This document shows, piece by piece, positions 44,240 to 51,748 of a stretch of 64,000 nt of DNA. Every line of letters begins with the position of its first letter. The stretch's first letter is position 1. Made by a program: the position numbers and the translations under genes. The notes beneath the pieces are model-generated. The model worked only from the letters and a program-made list of their open reading frames with translations, made no database searches and was not told the DNA's origin. Source of the stretch: CATQHD01 sp965202675 (GTDB taxonomy: Bacteria; Actinomycetota; Acidimicrobiia; Spongiisociales; Spongiisociaceae); contig OZ241842.1 of the NCBI GenBank assembly GCA_965202675.1, positions 2,944,439-3,008,438 on the forward strand. The letters run 5' to 3'.

Positions 44240-44289
44240 GAGACACCCGTTATGGTACTGACGCCGGCAGTAGGGTCCATCAACCCTCC

Positions 44290-45507
44290 TCACCATATAT
44301 CGTATATATAGTGAGAATCATCGAGTTCAGCCGTTAATTTGCTCCAGCGCCCGGAATTGTAGTCGAATAACCAGATTAAAAGCTGGTCTTCTTCTTCTGC
44401 CTTGTCTGTTGTTATTATATAACCGCTGTCTATAGATTTGAGGGGCAACCTGAGCCGGTTGTCTCCTCTGGTATATACTCTGCGAAACGTCTGTTCAGAG
44501 AGGCTGACGATATAGGCCGAATCCAAGGGTCCTTCCCGAGTATCCCAGGAGCCAAGAGGCGTCCAACGAGATACGGGGAAGAAATTGCCGTTGTGAAGAC
44601 CAAGACTAGATAAATACCATGTTCCTTGATCGGGGGCAGTCAAGGTGTGTAAACGACCGGTATTGATATCCATGATAAACAGACGTCCATGCAACCTACA
44701 GGCATAATATTGGTCATGCACAGCCACGATGAAGGCGTAAGACAAACTATCGCGATGGTAATTGCTGCAAGCAGCAAAGCGGCGGATGCTTCCATCTGAG
44801 CTTATGATTATCTCATCTTTGATGCCGGCAACTAGAAGACCATTATCCAGCAGTCCGGCGATCCTGTATTCACCTTCAAGCCGGACTGTCATAACTATTT
44901 CACTGTTGTCAACCTTCATCAGGTCTACCCAGGTAGTTTCTATACGAGAACCGCCTTTGGAATATCTGGGTTGTATAACCGAAGTTTGAGAGACCCAAAC
45001 CATTGATCTAGATTTATCTCCGATAGCTTGAATAATTTCTGATCGGTCTCCAAGCCGACGTGCTCCAATCCGACGCGGTCGAATAATGGTAGGTTCCAAG
45101 CTGAAGTCACCATCTGGTACAAAGTATACGACGTGCTGACTATGTCTATAGTAGATCAGTACATCTCCATGCGGGGTAAAAGATGCCCAGGAAAGTAAGC
45201 CCTCACCTTCATCGGTGATATGATGATGACCCTTGGGATATATCTTTATGACTCTTTCAAAGAGGTCTATTATTGCATAGCTGTATCGACTATCATAATT
45301 AAGATGGTTGCCTATCAATAGCACTTTGGCATCAATTGGACCTTCTGACCACTCGAGAGGCGCTACTATAGGAGGGAGAATAGATTGATCAGACAGATCA
45401 CTTTTGGTGTCGGTAGTTGTCGGCAGAGCTGAGGAAGACAAAACGACTAACGGTGCCAAAGCCAAAAGCATAACTCGGACAAGGGCAGGCGAGGTAGGGC
45501 TTTTCAT
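44290..45507 (-). CDS. Secreted beta-propeller-like protein, unknown function
   Basis: A signal peptide (MKSPTSPALVRVMLLALAPLVVLSSSA) leads to about 375 residues with repeated beta-strand-rich segments, such as LLSWASFTPHGDVLIYYR, RRFAACSNYH, GRLFIMDINTGRLHTL and LLIWLFDYNSGRW. They look like blades of a propeller. No catalytic motif is seen. The gene is clearly AT-richer than its neighbours (many ATA/AGA codons), like the PspC and DUF1828 genes and the lipoprotein at 62281, so it was probably acquired. It is convergent with birA. Confidence 0.65.
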   Translation of the reverse strand: MKSPTSPALVRVMLLALAPLVVLSSSALPTTTDTKSDLSDQSILPPIVAPLEWSEGPIDAKVLLIGNHLNYDSRYSYAIIDLFERVIKIYPKGHHHITDEGEGLLSWASFTPHGDVLIYYRHSQHVVYFVPDGDFSLEPTIIRPRRIGARRLGDRSEIIQAIGDKSRSMVWVSQTSVIQPRYSKGGSRIETTWVDLMKVDNSEIVMTVRLEGEYRIAGLLDNGLLVAGIKDEIIISSDGSIRRFAACSNYHRDSLSYAFIVAVHDQYYACRLHGRLFIMDINTGRLHTLTAPDQGTWYLSSLGLHNGNFFPVSRWTPLGSWDTREGPLDSAYIVSLSEQTFRRVYTRGDNRLRLPLKSIDSGYIITTDKAEEEDQLLIWLFDYNSGRWSKLTAELDDSHYIYDIW

Positions 45508-45873
45508 AATTTTGGTCTACCTCCATTTGCTGTAGTTATTTATAGCATAAGAACGTGCGCGGATAGGGAGCCGGAGGTGTCCCGGCGCAAGCAACCGTCG
45601 GGTCGTCTGCCCGGTGAGCAGGCGGCAGGGTCCTGCACCCGCCGACGGAACACAGCCCGAACCAACGCCGCGCCCGAAGGAAACCCGATGAGCATGGGCG
45701 GCAGGGCGCTGCACCCGCCGAAACGGCCAAGGCATCACTGTCCGTGCCTACTCCTACCCCGGTCGTCTCAGAGAAACATCAGCACCGCGCAAACCCGAAC
45801 CCTTTCCTGCGAACCCTTCCTGCGAACCCCCTGGTCAGCCCCTATCCGACCCTGGACCCCCCGCAAGAACGCG

Positions 45874-46025
45874 AAAAACCCCGCCCCCTCGCCCCGCTTC
45901 GCGGGCCCGGCCCCCACCGCCGCCACCATGGGTCCGGACGCGTCCGGTCAGTACCCGGCAGGGTCGCGTTCGGAGGATGATCCCTGTCTCGGTCTGCGCC
46001 GGCGGCGGACCGGAGGTGCTTTGGC
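45874..46025 (-). ncRNA. Candidate small RNA of repeat B copy 2
   Basis: About 152 bases from the predicted start to a T-run of five after the CCCGC-GAA-GCGGG hairpin. The 5' AAAGCACCTCC segment is the same as in copy 1; substitutions elsewhere are scattered. Confidence 0.5.
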
Positions 46026-46031
46026 TCCTTC

Positions 46032-46060
46032 ATTATCCGATATCGGTGTGACAAGGTCAA
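46032..46060 (-). promoter_or_regulatory. Sigma70-like promoter of repeat B copy 2
   Basis: Minus strand TTGACC (46060-46055), 17 bases, GATAAT (46037-46032); identical boxes to copy 1 with a partly different spacer. Confidence 0.65.
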
Positions 46061-46180
46061 TACCCTTGTGGGGGATCCGGCTCGATTTTTTTGTCATTCC
46101 GCGATTTTAATGACATCCCCGGCGCCGGGGTGGAGTTTCACGACCTACCCGGGTCCGCCGGAAGTCGGGATTCACCTGGG

Positions 46181-46342
46181 TCAGGGTGCGAACCCGGATG
46201 ACCCGGGTTCAGGACGAACCCCGAGGACGCTTACCATCATCTCCGGCGCCGCGTCGGAGAGTCGCCATCGGCGCTGACCCTTTCGCCTGCCGTCTTTGCC
46301 GACCCGGCGGGCAACCCAGAAGGAGGTGTCGGCGAACCTCAC
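46181..46342 (-). pseudogene. Truncated PIN-domain toxin (VapC-like) remnant
   Basis: A GTG overlaps the antitoxin stop (GTGA). The first residues VRFADTSFWVA are the classic PIN-domain start with the first metal Asp. After about 12 residues the sequence becomes Arg-rich and unlike PIN, and a stop follows at codon 54. A normal VapC has about 130 residues, so the toxin is dead. Confidence 0.6.
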
Positions 46343-46566
46343 CGTCCGAGTTCGTAGACCACATTGTCGATGCTCTCGTCACCGGCTTCGATGTCCAGGC
46401 GTCCGATGATCTCGTCGACGGCGTCGGCGCCGCGGTCGAGGTAACCGCCGAGCGATGCCCGCACCGCCTCTCGCACCAGTGCCGAACGCGAGACGCTCAG
46501 TCGGGCGGCCTCGGCCGAGAGAGCGTCGTCGATGTCCGCGTCGATGTATAGCTGTATGCGCCGCAT
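46339..46566 (-). CDS. Ribbon-helix-helix antitoxin (VapB-like)
   Basis: The ATG at 46566 gives a 75-residue protein beginning MRRIQLYIDADIDDALS, then ARLSVSRSALVREAVRASL, the RHH DNA-binding strand and helices. An acidic toxin-binding tail follows. It overlaps the toxin remnant by four bases, the normal toxin-antitoxin layout, and would repress its own promoter. The longer in-frame start at 46665 adds an unlikely Arg/Pro-rich tail. Confidence 0.75.
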   Translation of the reverse strand: MRRIQLYIDADIDDALSAEAARLSVSRSALVREAVRASLGGYLDRGADAVDEIIGRLDIEAGDESIDNVVYELGR

Positions 46567-46729
46567 TGCTTCAGTGTACGCCGTCAAGGGCCGGCCAGAG
46601 GGGTGCGGTTGCGTCGTCGCGGGCCGAGGACGTCGGCGAGAATCACGGTAGGCCCCGGCGGTCAACTAACATGGGCCTCAGCCAGGCGGCGGGGACGGCC
46701 CGCGTCTGCGCAATTACCAGGGAGGCGGG

Positions 46730-47470
46730 GTGGCGGTTCTCCAGCACGAAGGAACCATCGAGATACTGTACCGTGATTTTGCCGTGCCCACCGGGGCTCG
46801 GTTCACCACCGGGTATCTGGCGCGGCCCGACCGGATCGGCGCCTACCCGCTGGTGGCGCTGCTTCCGCCCCTCCGGGGCATAACCCCCTTCGTCAAGGAC
46901 ATCGCCCGCCGGCTGGCCCGCAACCGGTACGCGGTGCTGGTTCCCGACCTGACCAGGGGCGCCCATCCGGGGCCCGACGCCGCCTTCGACGACCTGATAG
47001 CCGCCCAGCAGGGGGTGAGCGTCCGCCGCGCCCTGGCCGACATCGACGACGCCCTCGCCTTCGCGTTCAACGATCCGGCCGGATGGGCCAGGGAGGGGAA
47101 GGTCGGGGTGATCGGGATAGACACCGGCGGCTCCTTCGCCATCACCTACGCCGCCCACCGCCAACGGCTGGTGGGCGCCCTCTGCGTCGCCTACGCCCCC
47201 CTGGCCGGGGACGAGCACCGGGAGCTGCGGGTGGCCGACGCTCTGGAGATGCTGCCCATGGCGGTGCTGGGGCTCTACGGCGCCGAGGATGACCTGGTAC
47301 CCACCGCCGGGGTGGACGAGGCGCAGCGCCGCAACCCCCACGGTCAGTGGATCCTGTACGAGGGGGTGGGGCATGACTTCCTGGACGACGACTCCGACTC
47401 CTATCACCGCGGCGCCGCCGGGGACTCCCTGGCCCGTATACTGGCGGTGCTGTCGGCCGCCCTCGCCTAG
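46730..47470 (+). CDS. Dienelactone-hydrolase-like alpha/beta hydrolase
   Basis: 246 residues from GTG 46730 behind GGGAGGCGGGG. The alpha/beta-hydrolase pattern is clear: YPLVALLPPLRGITPFVKDIARRLA, VLVPDLTRG, GKVGVIGIDTGGSFAI, LYGAEDDLVPT (acid) and GVGHDFLDD (His). In dienelactone hydrolases the nucleophile elbow is Gly-x-Cys-x-Gly-Gly; here the nucleophile position is Asp (GIDTGG). That would suit a haloalkane-dehalogenase- or epoxide-hydrolase-like reaction, or loss of activity. The substrate is unknown. Confidence 0.8.
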   Translation: MAVLQHEGTIEILYRDFAVPTGARFTTGYLARPDRIGAYPLVALLPPLRGITPFVKDIARRLARNRYAVLVPDLTRGAHPGPDAAFDDLIAAQQGVSVRRALADIDDALAFAFNDPAGWAREGKVGVIGIDTGGSFAITYAAHRQRLVGALCVAYAPLAGDEHRELRVADALEMLPMAVLGLYGAEDDLVPTAGVDEAQRRNPHGQWILYEGVGHDFLDDDSDSYHRGAAGDSLARILAVLSAALA

Positions 47471-47558
47471 GTCATTCCGGTGCGGAATCCGGCCTGTTTT
47501 GCTGCCCGGGCGCCGGGTTGTTGCCGCGGCAGACCGTTGACGTCTATCCAGCTTCCCC

Positions 47559-47690
47559 ATGCCTGCCGATGACCTGACCAACCCGCCCCTGCCGGAAACA
47601 ACGCCCCCGCCGCAACCCTCGGCCCTGCGGCGCGGGCGCAAGCCCCGCATCGCCCCGCCGGCGGCGCCGGGCGGCCGCCGGGGGGGTTGA
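47559..47690 (+). CDS. 43-codon frame resembling the cytosolic tail of the next (LCP) protein
   Basis: ATG at 47559 opens a Pro/Arg-rich frame (ALRRGRKPRIAPPAAP) that stops 10 bases before the LCP start. Many actinobacterial LCP proteins have such a basic cytosolic tail before the membrane helix. The frame ends in a run of seven G (47680-47686), and one more G would join it to the LCP frame. It may be a frameshifted N-terminus or a separate peptide. Confidence 0.35.
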   Translation: MPADDLTNPPLPETTPPPQPSALRRGRKPRIAPPAAPGGRRGG

Positions 47691-47700
47691 GGAATCCGGA

Positions 47701-49086
47701 ATGCGGCGCTGGCGCAAGCTCATCATATCCCTGGCGGTGGTGAACGCCCTGGTGCTGGCGGCGATATTGCTGTGGCCCCGGATGGCCGGTTTGATGGGGT
47801 CGGTGATCGAAGGGCCGGTGGCCACAAGGGCCGCCAACGAGCTGATCGAACGGGCATCCATAGACGAGGAAGTAGTTGCCGAGCTGGCCCCTCCCGCCGA
47901 GGAGGAGGATGCGCCGGCGGCGGCGGAGGGAGAAGAGCCGGCGCCCCCGCCGCCGGTGACCTTCCTCGTGATGGGCAGCGACTCCCGGGAGGACCTGCCC
48001 GCCGGCTTCGGAGTGAACGACCGGGTGGCGGGGAGGCGGGCCGATGTGATCATGCTGGCCGTGCTGGACGGGGATCAGGTCCGCATCCTCAGCCTGCCCA
48101 GGGATCTCAAGGTGCAGATAGAAGGACACGGCGCCGAGAAACTCAACGCCGCCTACGCCATCGGCGGCCCGGCCCTGATGGTCAAGACCGTACGGGAGCT
48201 GACCGGGATCGAGATCAACCATTTTCTGGAGATGGACTTCTACGGCTTCGCCAGCATCGTGGACGAGCTGGGCGGGGTGGAGATCCGTTTCCCCTACCGC
48301 GCCCGGGATGTCAAGTCCTTCCTAGACGTGGAGGCGGGCCGGCAGCTGCTGGACGGCAAGACCGCCCTCGCCTACGCCCGCTCCCGCCAGTATCAGGAAT
48401 GGCAGGGCGGCCGCTGGGTGACGGTGGACGGCTCCGATCTGGGCCGTATCCGCCGCCAGCAGACCCTGTTGTACGCCATGCTGGAGTCCGCCAAGCGCCC
48501 CTCCATCATCTTCGACGCCGCCGGTGTGCTGAGCGCAGCCGGCAGTCATATCACCATCGACGCGTCCCTGGATACGGACCGCCTGTCCAACCTGCTGTTG
48601 GCCGCCCGCAGGCTGGACCGCGAGAACATACAGGTGGCCACCCTGCCGGTGTTCGAGACCGTCGAGCGCGGTGCGTACTACCTGATTGCCGTCGAACCCG
48701 AAGCTTCGGAGGTGATAGCCGCCTTCGCGGGGGCGGAGACGGAGCCGGTTTCGGCGCCGCCGCCGACGGAGTCGGGCCCGGAGCCGGAGTCGGAGGTGAT
48801 CACCCTGAAGGTGCTGAACGGCAACGGCGGGAGCGGCCAGGCCACCGCGTGGCGGGACCGGCTGGAGGGCTTCGGCTTCGGGGTGTCCGGGGTGGCGGAC
48901 GCCGCCTACTTCAACTTCCTCACCACCGTGGTGACGGTCCGCCCCGGGGAGCTGGAGAAAGGCCGGGCGGTGATCGACGCCTTGGGGTTCGGGGAGGTGC
49001 AGGTGGGTTCGGTGGAGAACGGACTCGACGCGGTGGTGATCATCGGGGAGGATGCCCTCGCCCGGGGCGCATCTCCCGGAGGTTGA
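47701..49086 (+). CDS. LytR-CpsA-Psr (LCP) family cell-wall glycopolymer transferase
   Basis: A membrane helix (about 8-27) precedes an acidic linker. The LCP domain has VTFLVMGSDSRE, RRADVIMLAVLDGDQVRILSLPRDLKV, EKLNAAYAIGG, DFYGFASIVDELGGVEI, LDGKTALAYARSRQ and GRIRRQQ, with the Arg/Asp residues that bind polyprenyl pyrophosphate. A LytR_C-type domain ends the protein (VITLKVLNGNGGSGQA). LCP enzymes attach glycopolymers such as teichoic-acid-like or arabinogalactan chains to peptidoglycan. The UDP-sugar dehydrogenase gene starts two bases after its stop. Confidence 0.92.
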   Translation: MRRWRKLIISLAVVNALVLAAILLWPRMAGLMGSVIEGPVATRAANELIERASIDEEVVAELAPPAEEEDAPAAAEGEEPAPPPPVTFLVMGSDSREDLPAGFGVNDRVAGRRADVIMLAVLDGDQVRILSLPRDLKVQIEGHGAEKLNAAYAIGGPALMVKTVRELTGIEINHFLEMDFYGFASIVDELGGVEIRFPYRARDVKSFLDVEAGRQLLDGKTALAYARSRQYQEWQGGRWVTVDGSDLGRIRRQQTLLYAMLESAKRPSIIFDAAGVLSAAGSHITIDASLDTDRLSNLLLAARRLDRENIQVATLPVFETVERGAYYLIAVEPEASEVIAAFAGAETEPVSAPPPTESGPEPESEVITLKVLNGNGGSGQATAWRDRLEGFGFGVSGVADAAYFNFLTTVVTVRPGELEKGRAVIDALGFGEVQVGSVENGLDAVVIIGEDALARGASPGG

Positions 49087-49087
49087 G

Positions 49088-50383
49088 GTGACCGGCGGCA
49101 GCGGAGGGCCGGCGCCTCTGCGGACGGCGGTGATCGGGGGGGGTTACGTGGGCCTGGTCCAGGCCGGGGGCTTGGCCCGCCTGGGGCATCTGGTGCGGGT
49201 GGGGGAGAAGGACGAGGCCCGGCTGCGGCGCCTGCAGGCGGGCGAGGCGCCCAACTACGAACCGGGCCTCGACCGGTTGATCGCTTCGGGGGCGGCGGAG
49301 GGGCGGCTGAGCTTCCATGCATCCAATGAGGAGGCGGTTGCGGGCGCCCGCGTGGTCTTCCTCGCCCTTCCCACCCCTTCCAACCCCGACGGTTCGGTGG
49401 ACGGCTCGATCCTGCTCCGGGCAGTCGAGCAGACGGCCGGGGTGTTGGAGAAGGGCGCGGTGCTGGCGGTCAAGTCCACGGCCCCCGTGGGGACGGCCGA
49501 GCGGCTGGGGCGGATGCCCGCCCTGGCCGGGCGGGGGGTGAGGGTGGTGTCCAACCCCGAGTTCCTGCGGGAGGGGAAGGCGGTCGACGATTTCTTCCAT
49601 CCCGACCGGATCGTGGCCGGTTCCCGCAGCCGCGAGGCGGCCGATGCGGTCCTGAGGGTGTACGAGGGGCTGCCGGGGGAGCGCATCGTTACCGATCCGG
49701 CCTCGGCGGAGATGATCAAATACGCCGCCAACGCCTATCTGGCCGCCCGGATCAGCTTCGTCAACTCCATCGCCAACCTCTGCGAGGCGCTGGGCGCGGA
49801 CGCCGGCGAGGTGCTGGCCGGGATGGGCGGCGACCGCCGGATCGGGCGCCATTACCTCAGCCCCGGCCCCGGATACGGCGGGTCGTGCCTGCCGAAGGAC
49901 GCCAGGGCGCTGCTGGCCATCGCCGAGCAGAACGGTTATGACTTCTCGCTGCTGGCGGCGGCGGTCGAGGTCAACGAGCGGCAGCGGCGGCGCATCGTAG
50001 ACAAGGTGGTGAGGGCGCTGGGCGGATCGGCGGCCGGGGCGGCGGTCGGGGTTTGGGGCCTGGCGTTCAAGGCCGGCACCGACGACATCCGGGAGTCCCC
50101 GGCGGTGGATCTGGCGGGGCGGCTGCAGGCGCTGGGGGCTTCCGTTCGGGCCTACGACCCCCGGGCGGCGGCGGCGGGGATAGAGAGGGCGGAGGACGCG
50201 GTGGCCGCCGCGGCGGGGGCGGATGTGCTGTTGGTGGCCGCCGAATGGGGGGAGTTCCTGGAGGTGGACCTGGCCGAGGTGCGGCGGGTGATGCGGGGCG
50301 GGGCGGTGGTGGACGCCCGCAACCTGCTGGACCGCCGGGCGGTGGAAGCCTGCGGCCTGTCCTACGAAGGGGTGGGCCGCTGA
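49088..50383 (+). CDS. ugd: UDP-glucose/GDP-mannose dehydrogenase family protein
   Basis: Starts at GTG 49088 (TGGSGGPAPLRTAVIGGGYVGLVQAGGLA) with GGAGGTTGAG before it. It has the NAD site GGGYVG, LALPTPSNPDGSVD, KSTAPVGTAE, SNPEFLREGKAVDDFFHPDR and the catalytic Cys in GYGGSCLPKDA, then the C-terminal domain with GLAFKAGTDDIRESPA. It oxidises a UDP-hexose to the uronic acid, probably UDP-glucuronate, for surface polysaccharide. It overlaps the epimerase gene by one base (TGATG). Confidence 0.92.
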   Translation: MTGGSGGPAPLRTAVIGGGYVGLVQAGGLARLGHLVRVGEKDEARLRRLQAGEAPNYEPGLDRLIASGAAEGRLSFHASNEEAVAGARVVFLALPTPSNPDGSVDGSILLRAVEQTAGVLEKGAVLAVKSTAPVGTAERLGRMPALAGRGVRVVSNPEFLREGKAVDDFFHPDRIVAGSRSREAADAVLRVYEGLPGERIVTDPASAEMIKYAANAYLAARISFVNSIANLCEALGADAGEVLAGMGGDRRIGRHYLSPGPGYGGSCLPKDARALLAIAEQNGYDFSLLAAAVEVNERQRRRIVDKVVRALGGSAAGAAVGVWGLAFKAGTDDIRESPAVDLAGRLQALGASVRAYDPRAAAAGIERAEDAVAAAAGADVLLVAAEWGEFLEVDLAEVRRVMRGGAVVDARNLLDRRAVEACGLSYEGVGR

Positions 50384-51345
50384 TGGCGGCGGCCCGGGCG
50401 GGTTCCATGGGCCGGGCGCTGGTTACCGGAGGGGCGGGTTTCCTGGGGTCTCACCTGGTCGACCGGCTGGTGGACGACGGCTGGCAGGTGCTGGTGGTGG
50501 ACGACCTCTCCTCCGGCAAGCTGTTCCGCCTGGCCGGCGCCCGCCGGAAGGGGGCGGTTACCGTCCACAAGATAGATATCCGCGCCGAGGAGATGTCGGG
50601 GGTGGCCGCCCGTTTCTCCCCCGATCTGGTGTTCCATCTGGCCGCCCAGACCTCGGTGGCGGCGTCGGTGGCCGACCCGAGCCGGGACATCTCCATCAAC
50701 GTCGTCGGCAGCGTGAACCTCCTGTCGGCGGTTTCGGCGGCCGGGGCGGAGCGCCTGGTATTCACGTCCACGGGCGGGGCCATCTACGGCGGCGAGGCGT
50801 TCCTGCCCACCCCCGAGGAGGCTCCGCTGCGCCCCGAATCTCCCTACGGCATCTCCAAGAAGATGGTGGAGGACTATCTGTTCTACTGGAAGCTGTTCCA
50901 CGGGTTGGATTACGCGGTCGTCCGCCCCTCCAACATCTACGGGCCGCGCCAGGATCCGGGCGGCGAGGCGGGGGTGGTGGCGGTGTTCGCCCGGGCCTGT
51001 TTCGACCGCACCCGCCCCACTATCTTCGGGGCGGGAACCGACACCCGCGACTACGTGTACGTGGAAGACGTGGTGGATGCGCTGGTGAGGGCGTCCGAGG
51101 CGGGCGGCGGCGGTGTCTACAACATCGGCACCGGAGTGGAGACCTCCACGGCCGAGGTGTTCGATGCCGTCGCCCGCCTCGCCCGCTTCGGCGGCGGCGC
51201 CGTTCACGGCCGCCCGCGCCCCGGCGACGTACCCCGTTCGGCTTTGGACTGCGGCAAGGCCCGTCTGGAGCTCGGCTGGCAGCCCTTCACCTCCTTCGAA
51301 GACGGCATCCGCCTCACCATCGACTGGTTTGCGGAAAACCTATGA
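50383..51345 (+). CDS. NAD-dependent nucleotide-sugar epimerase/decarboxylase (SDR)
   Basis: The ATG lies in the TGATG overlap with the dehydrogenase gene. The extended SDR pattern is complete: LVTGGAGFLGSHLVDRL, VVDDLSSG, VFHLAAQTSV, FTSTGGAIYG, the YGISK active site, RPSNIYGPRQDP, DYVYVEDVVDAL and ELGWQPFTSFEDGI. The coupling to a UDP-glucose dehydrogenase suggests UDP-glucuronate 4-epimerase or UDP-xylose synthase activity; UDP-glucose 4-epimerase is also possible. 320 residues, normal length. Confidence 0.9.
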   Translation: MAAARAGSMGRALVTGGAGFLGSHLVDRLVDDGWQVLVVDDLSSGKLFRLAGARRKGAVTVHKIDIRAEEMSGVAARFSPDLVFHLAAQTSVAASVADPSRDISINVVGSVNLLSAVSAAGAERLVFTSTGGAIYGGEAFLPTPEEAPLRPESPYGISKKMVEDYLFYWKLFHGLDYAVVRPSNIYGPRQDPGGEAGVVAVFARACFDRTRPTIFGAGTDTRDYVYVEDVVDALVRASEAGGGGVYNIGTGVETSTAEVFDAVARLARFGGGAVHGRPRPGDVPRSALDCGKARLELGWQPFTSFEDGIRLTIDWFAENL

Positions 51346-51519
51346 GCGGGTTTGGAGGAGGGGGCTCCTGGGTCGATCGGTTCTTCGGTTGACGGCTAAC
51401 ATTGTTGCCCCGGCCGCCTCCCGTCGGTGGTTCCGGGATTAGCCGGATGTGTGTTAGGATGGCGTCGGTGTCTGCTCCGCCTGATGCGCCCCGGTTGTCA
51501 AGCGATGGTTTGATTAATC

Positions 51520-51530
51520 GGGGGGGGGGG
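51520..51530 (+). repeat. 11-G tract upstream of the giant surface protein gene
   Basis: Eleven G lie about 95 bases before the GTG start, between TTGATT (51510-51515) and TAGCAT (51531-51536). If these were the promoter boxes, the present spacer is 15 and two more G would make the ideal 17. The promoter boxes are weak matches, so this is a suggestion only. Confidence 0.45.
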
Positions 51531-51625
51531 TAGCATTGGGGATGTGCTGTAATCCGTATATCCTGGTCGGGCGGCTTGTGGGCTGTGCTTGCCGGGGCGG
51601 TCGGTGATTCTGCAGGAGGTTGCAG

Positions 51626-51748
51626 GTGAGTAGGTTTTTGGGGTGCCTGGTTGCGGTGGGGCGGGTGGGGTTGGTTGTGTTGTTGGTGTCGGGGTTGTTT
51701 GCGCCGGGGGGGGGGTTGTGGTGGGGGCGCAGGCGGTTGTTACGTTGA
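51626..51748 (+). CDS. Signal-peptide start of the Calx-beta gene, out of frame in the present state
   Basis: GTG 51626 has a perfect AGGAGG (51614-51619). The frame gives SRFLGCLVAVGRVGLVVLLVS, a clear signal peptide core, and runs into ten G (51706-51715). At this length it stops at 51746-51748. With 11 G it continues into the body of the giant protein with a good cleavage site after AQA. Confidence 0.75.
   Translation: MSRFLGCLVAVGRVGLVVLLVSGLFAPGGGLWWGRRRLLR

Larger units (their letters stand above)
45549..46110 (-). repeat. Dispersed repeat family B, copy 2
   Basis: Inverted relative to copy 1 and nearly complete. It lies between the start of the propeller-like gene and the broken toxin-antitoxin pair. 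Promoter, candidate RNA and the two downstream hairpins are kept. Confidence 0.8.

Noticed and set aside
49130..49138. Eight-G run at the start of the UDP-sugar dehydrogenase
   Set aside because: It encodes the conserved Gly-Gly of the NAD-binding site and the frame is correct; short and constrained, so not called a phase switch.
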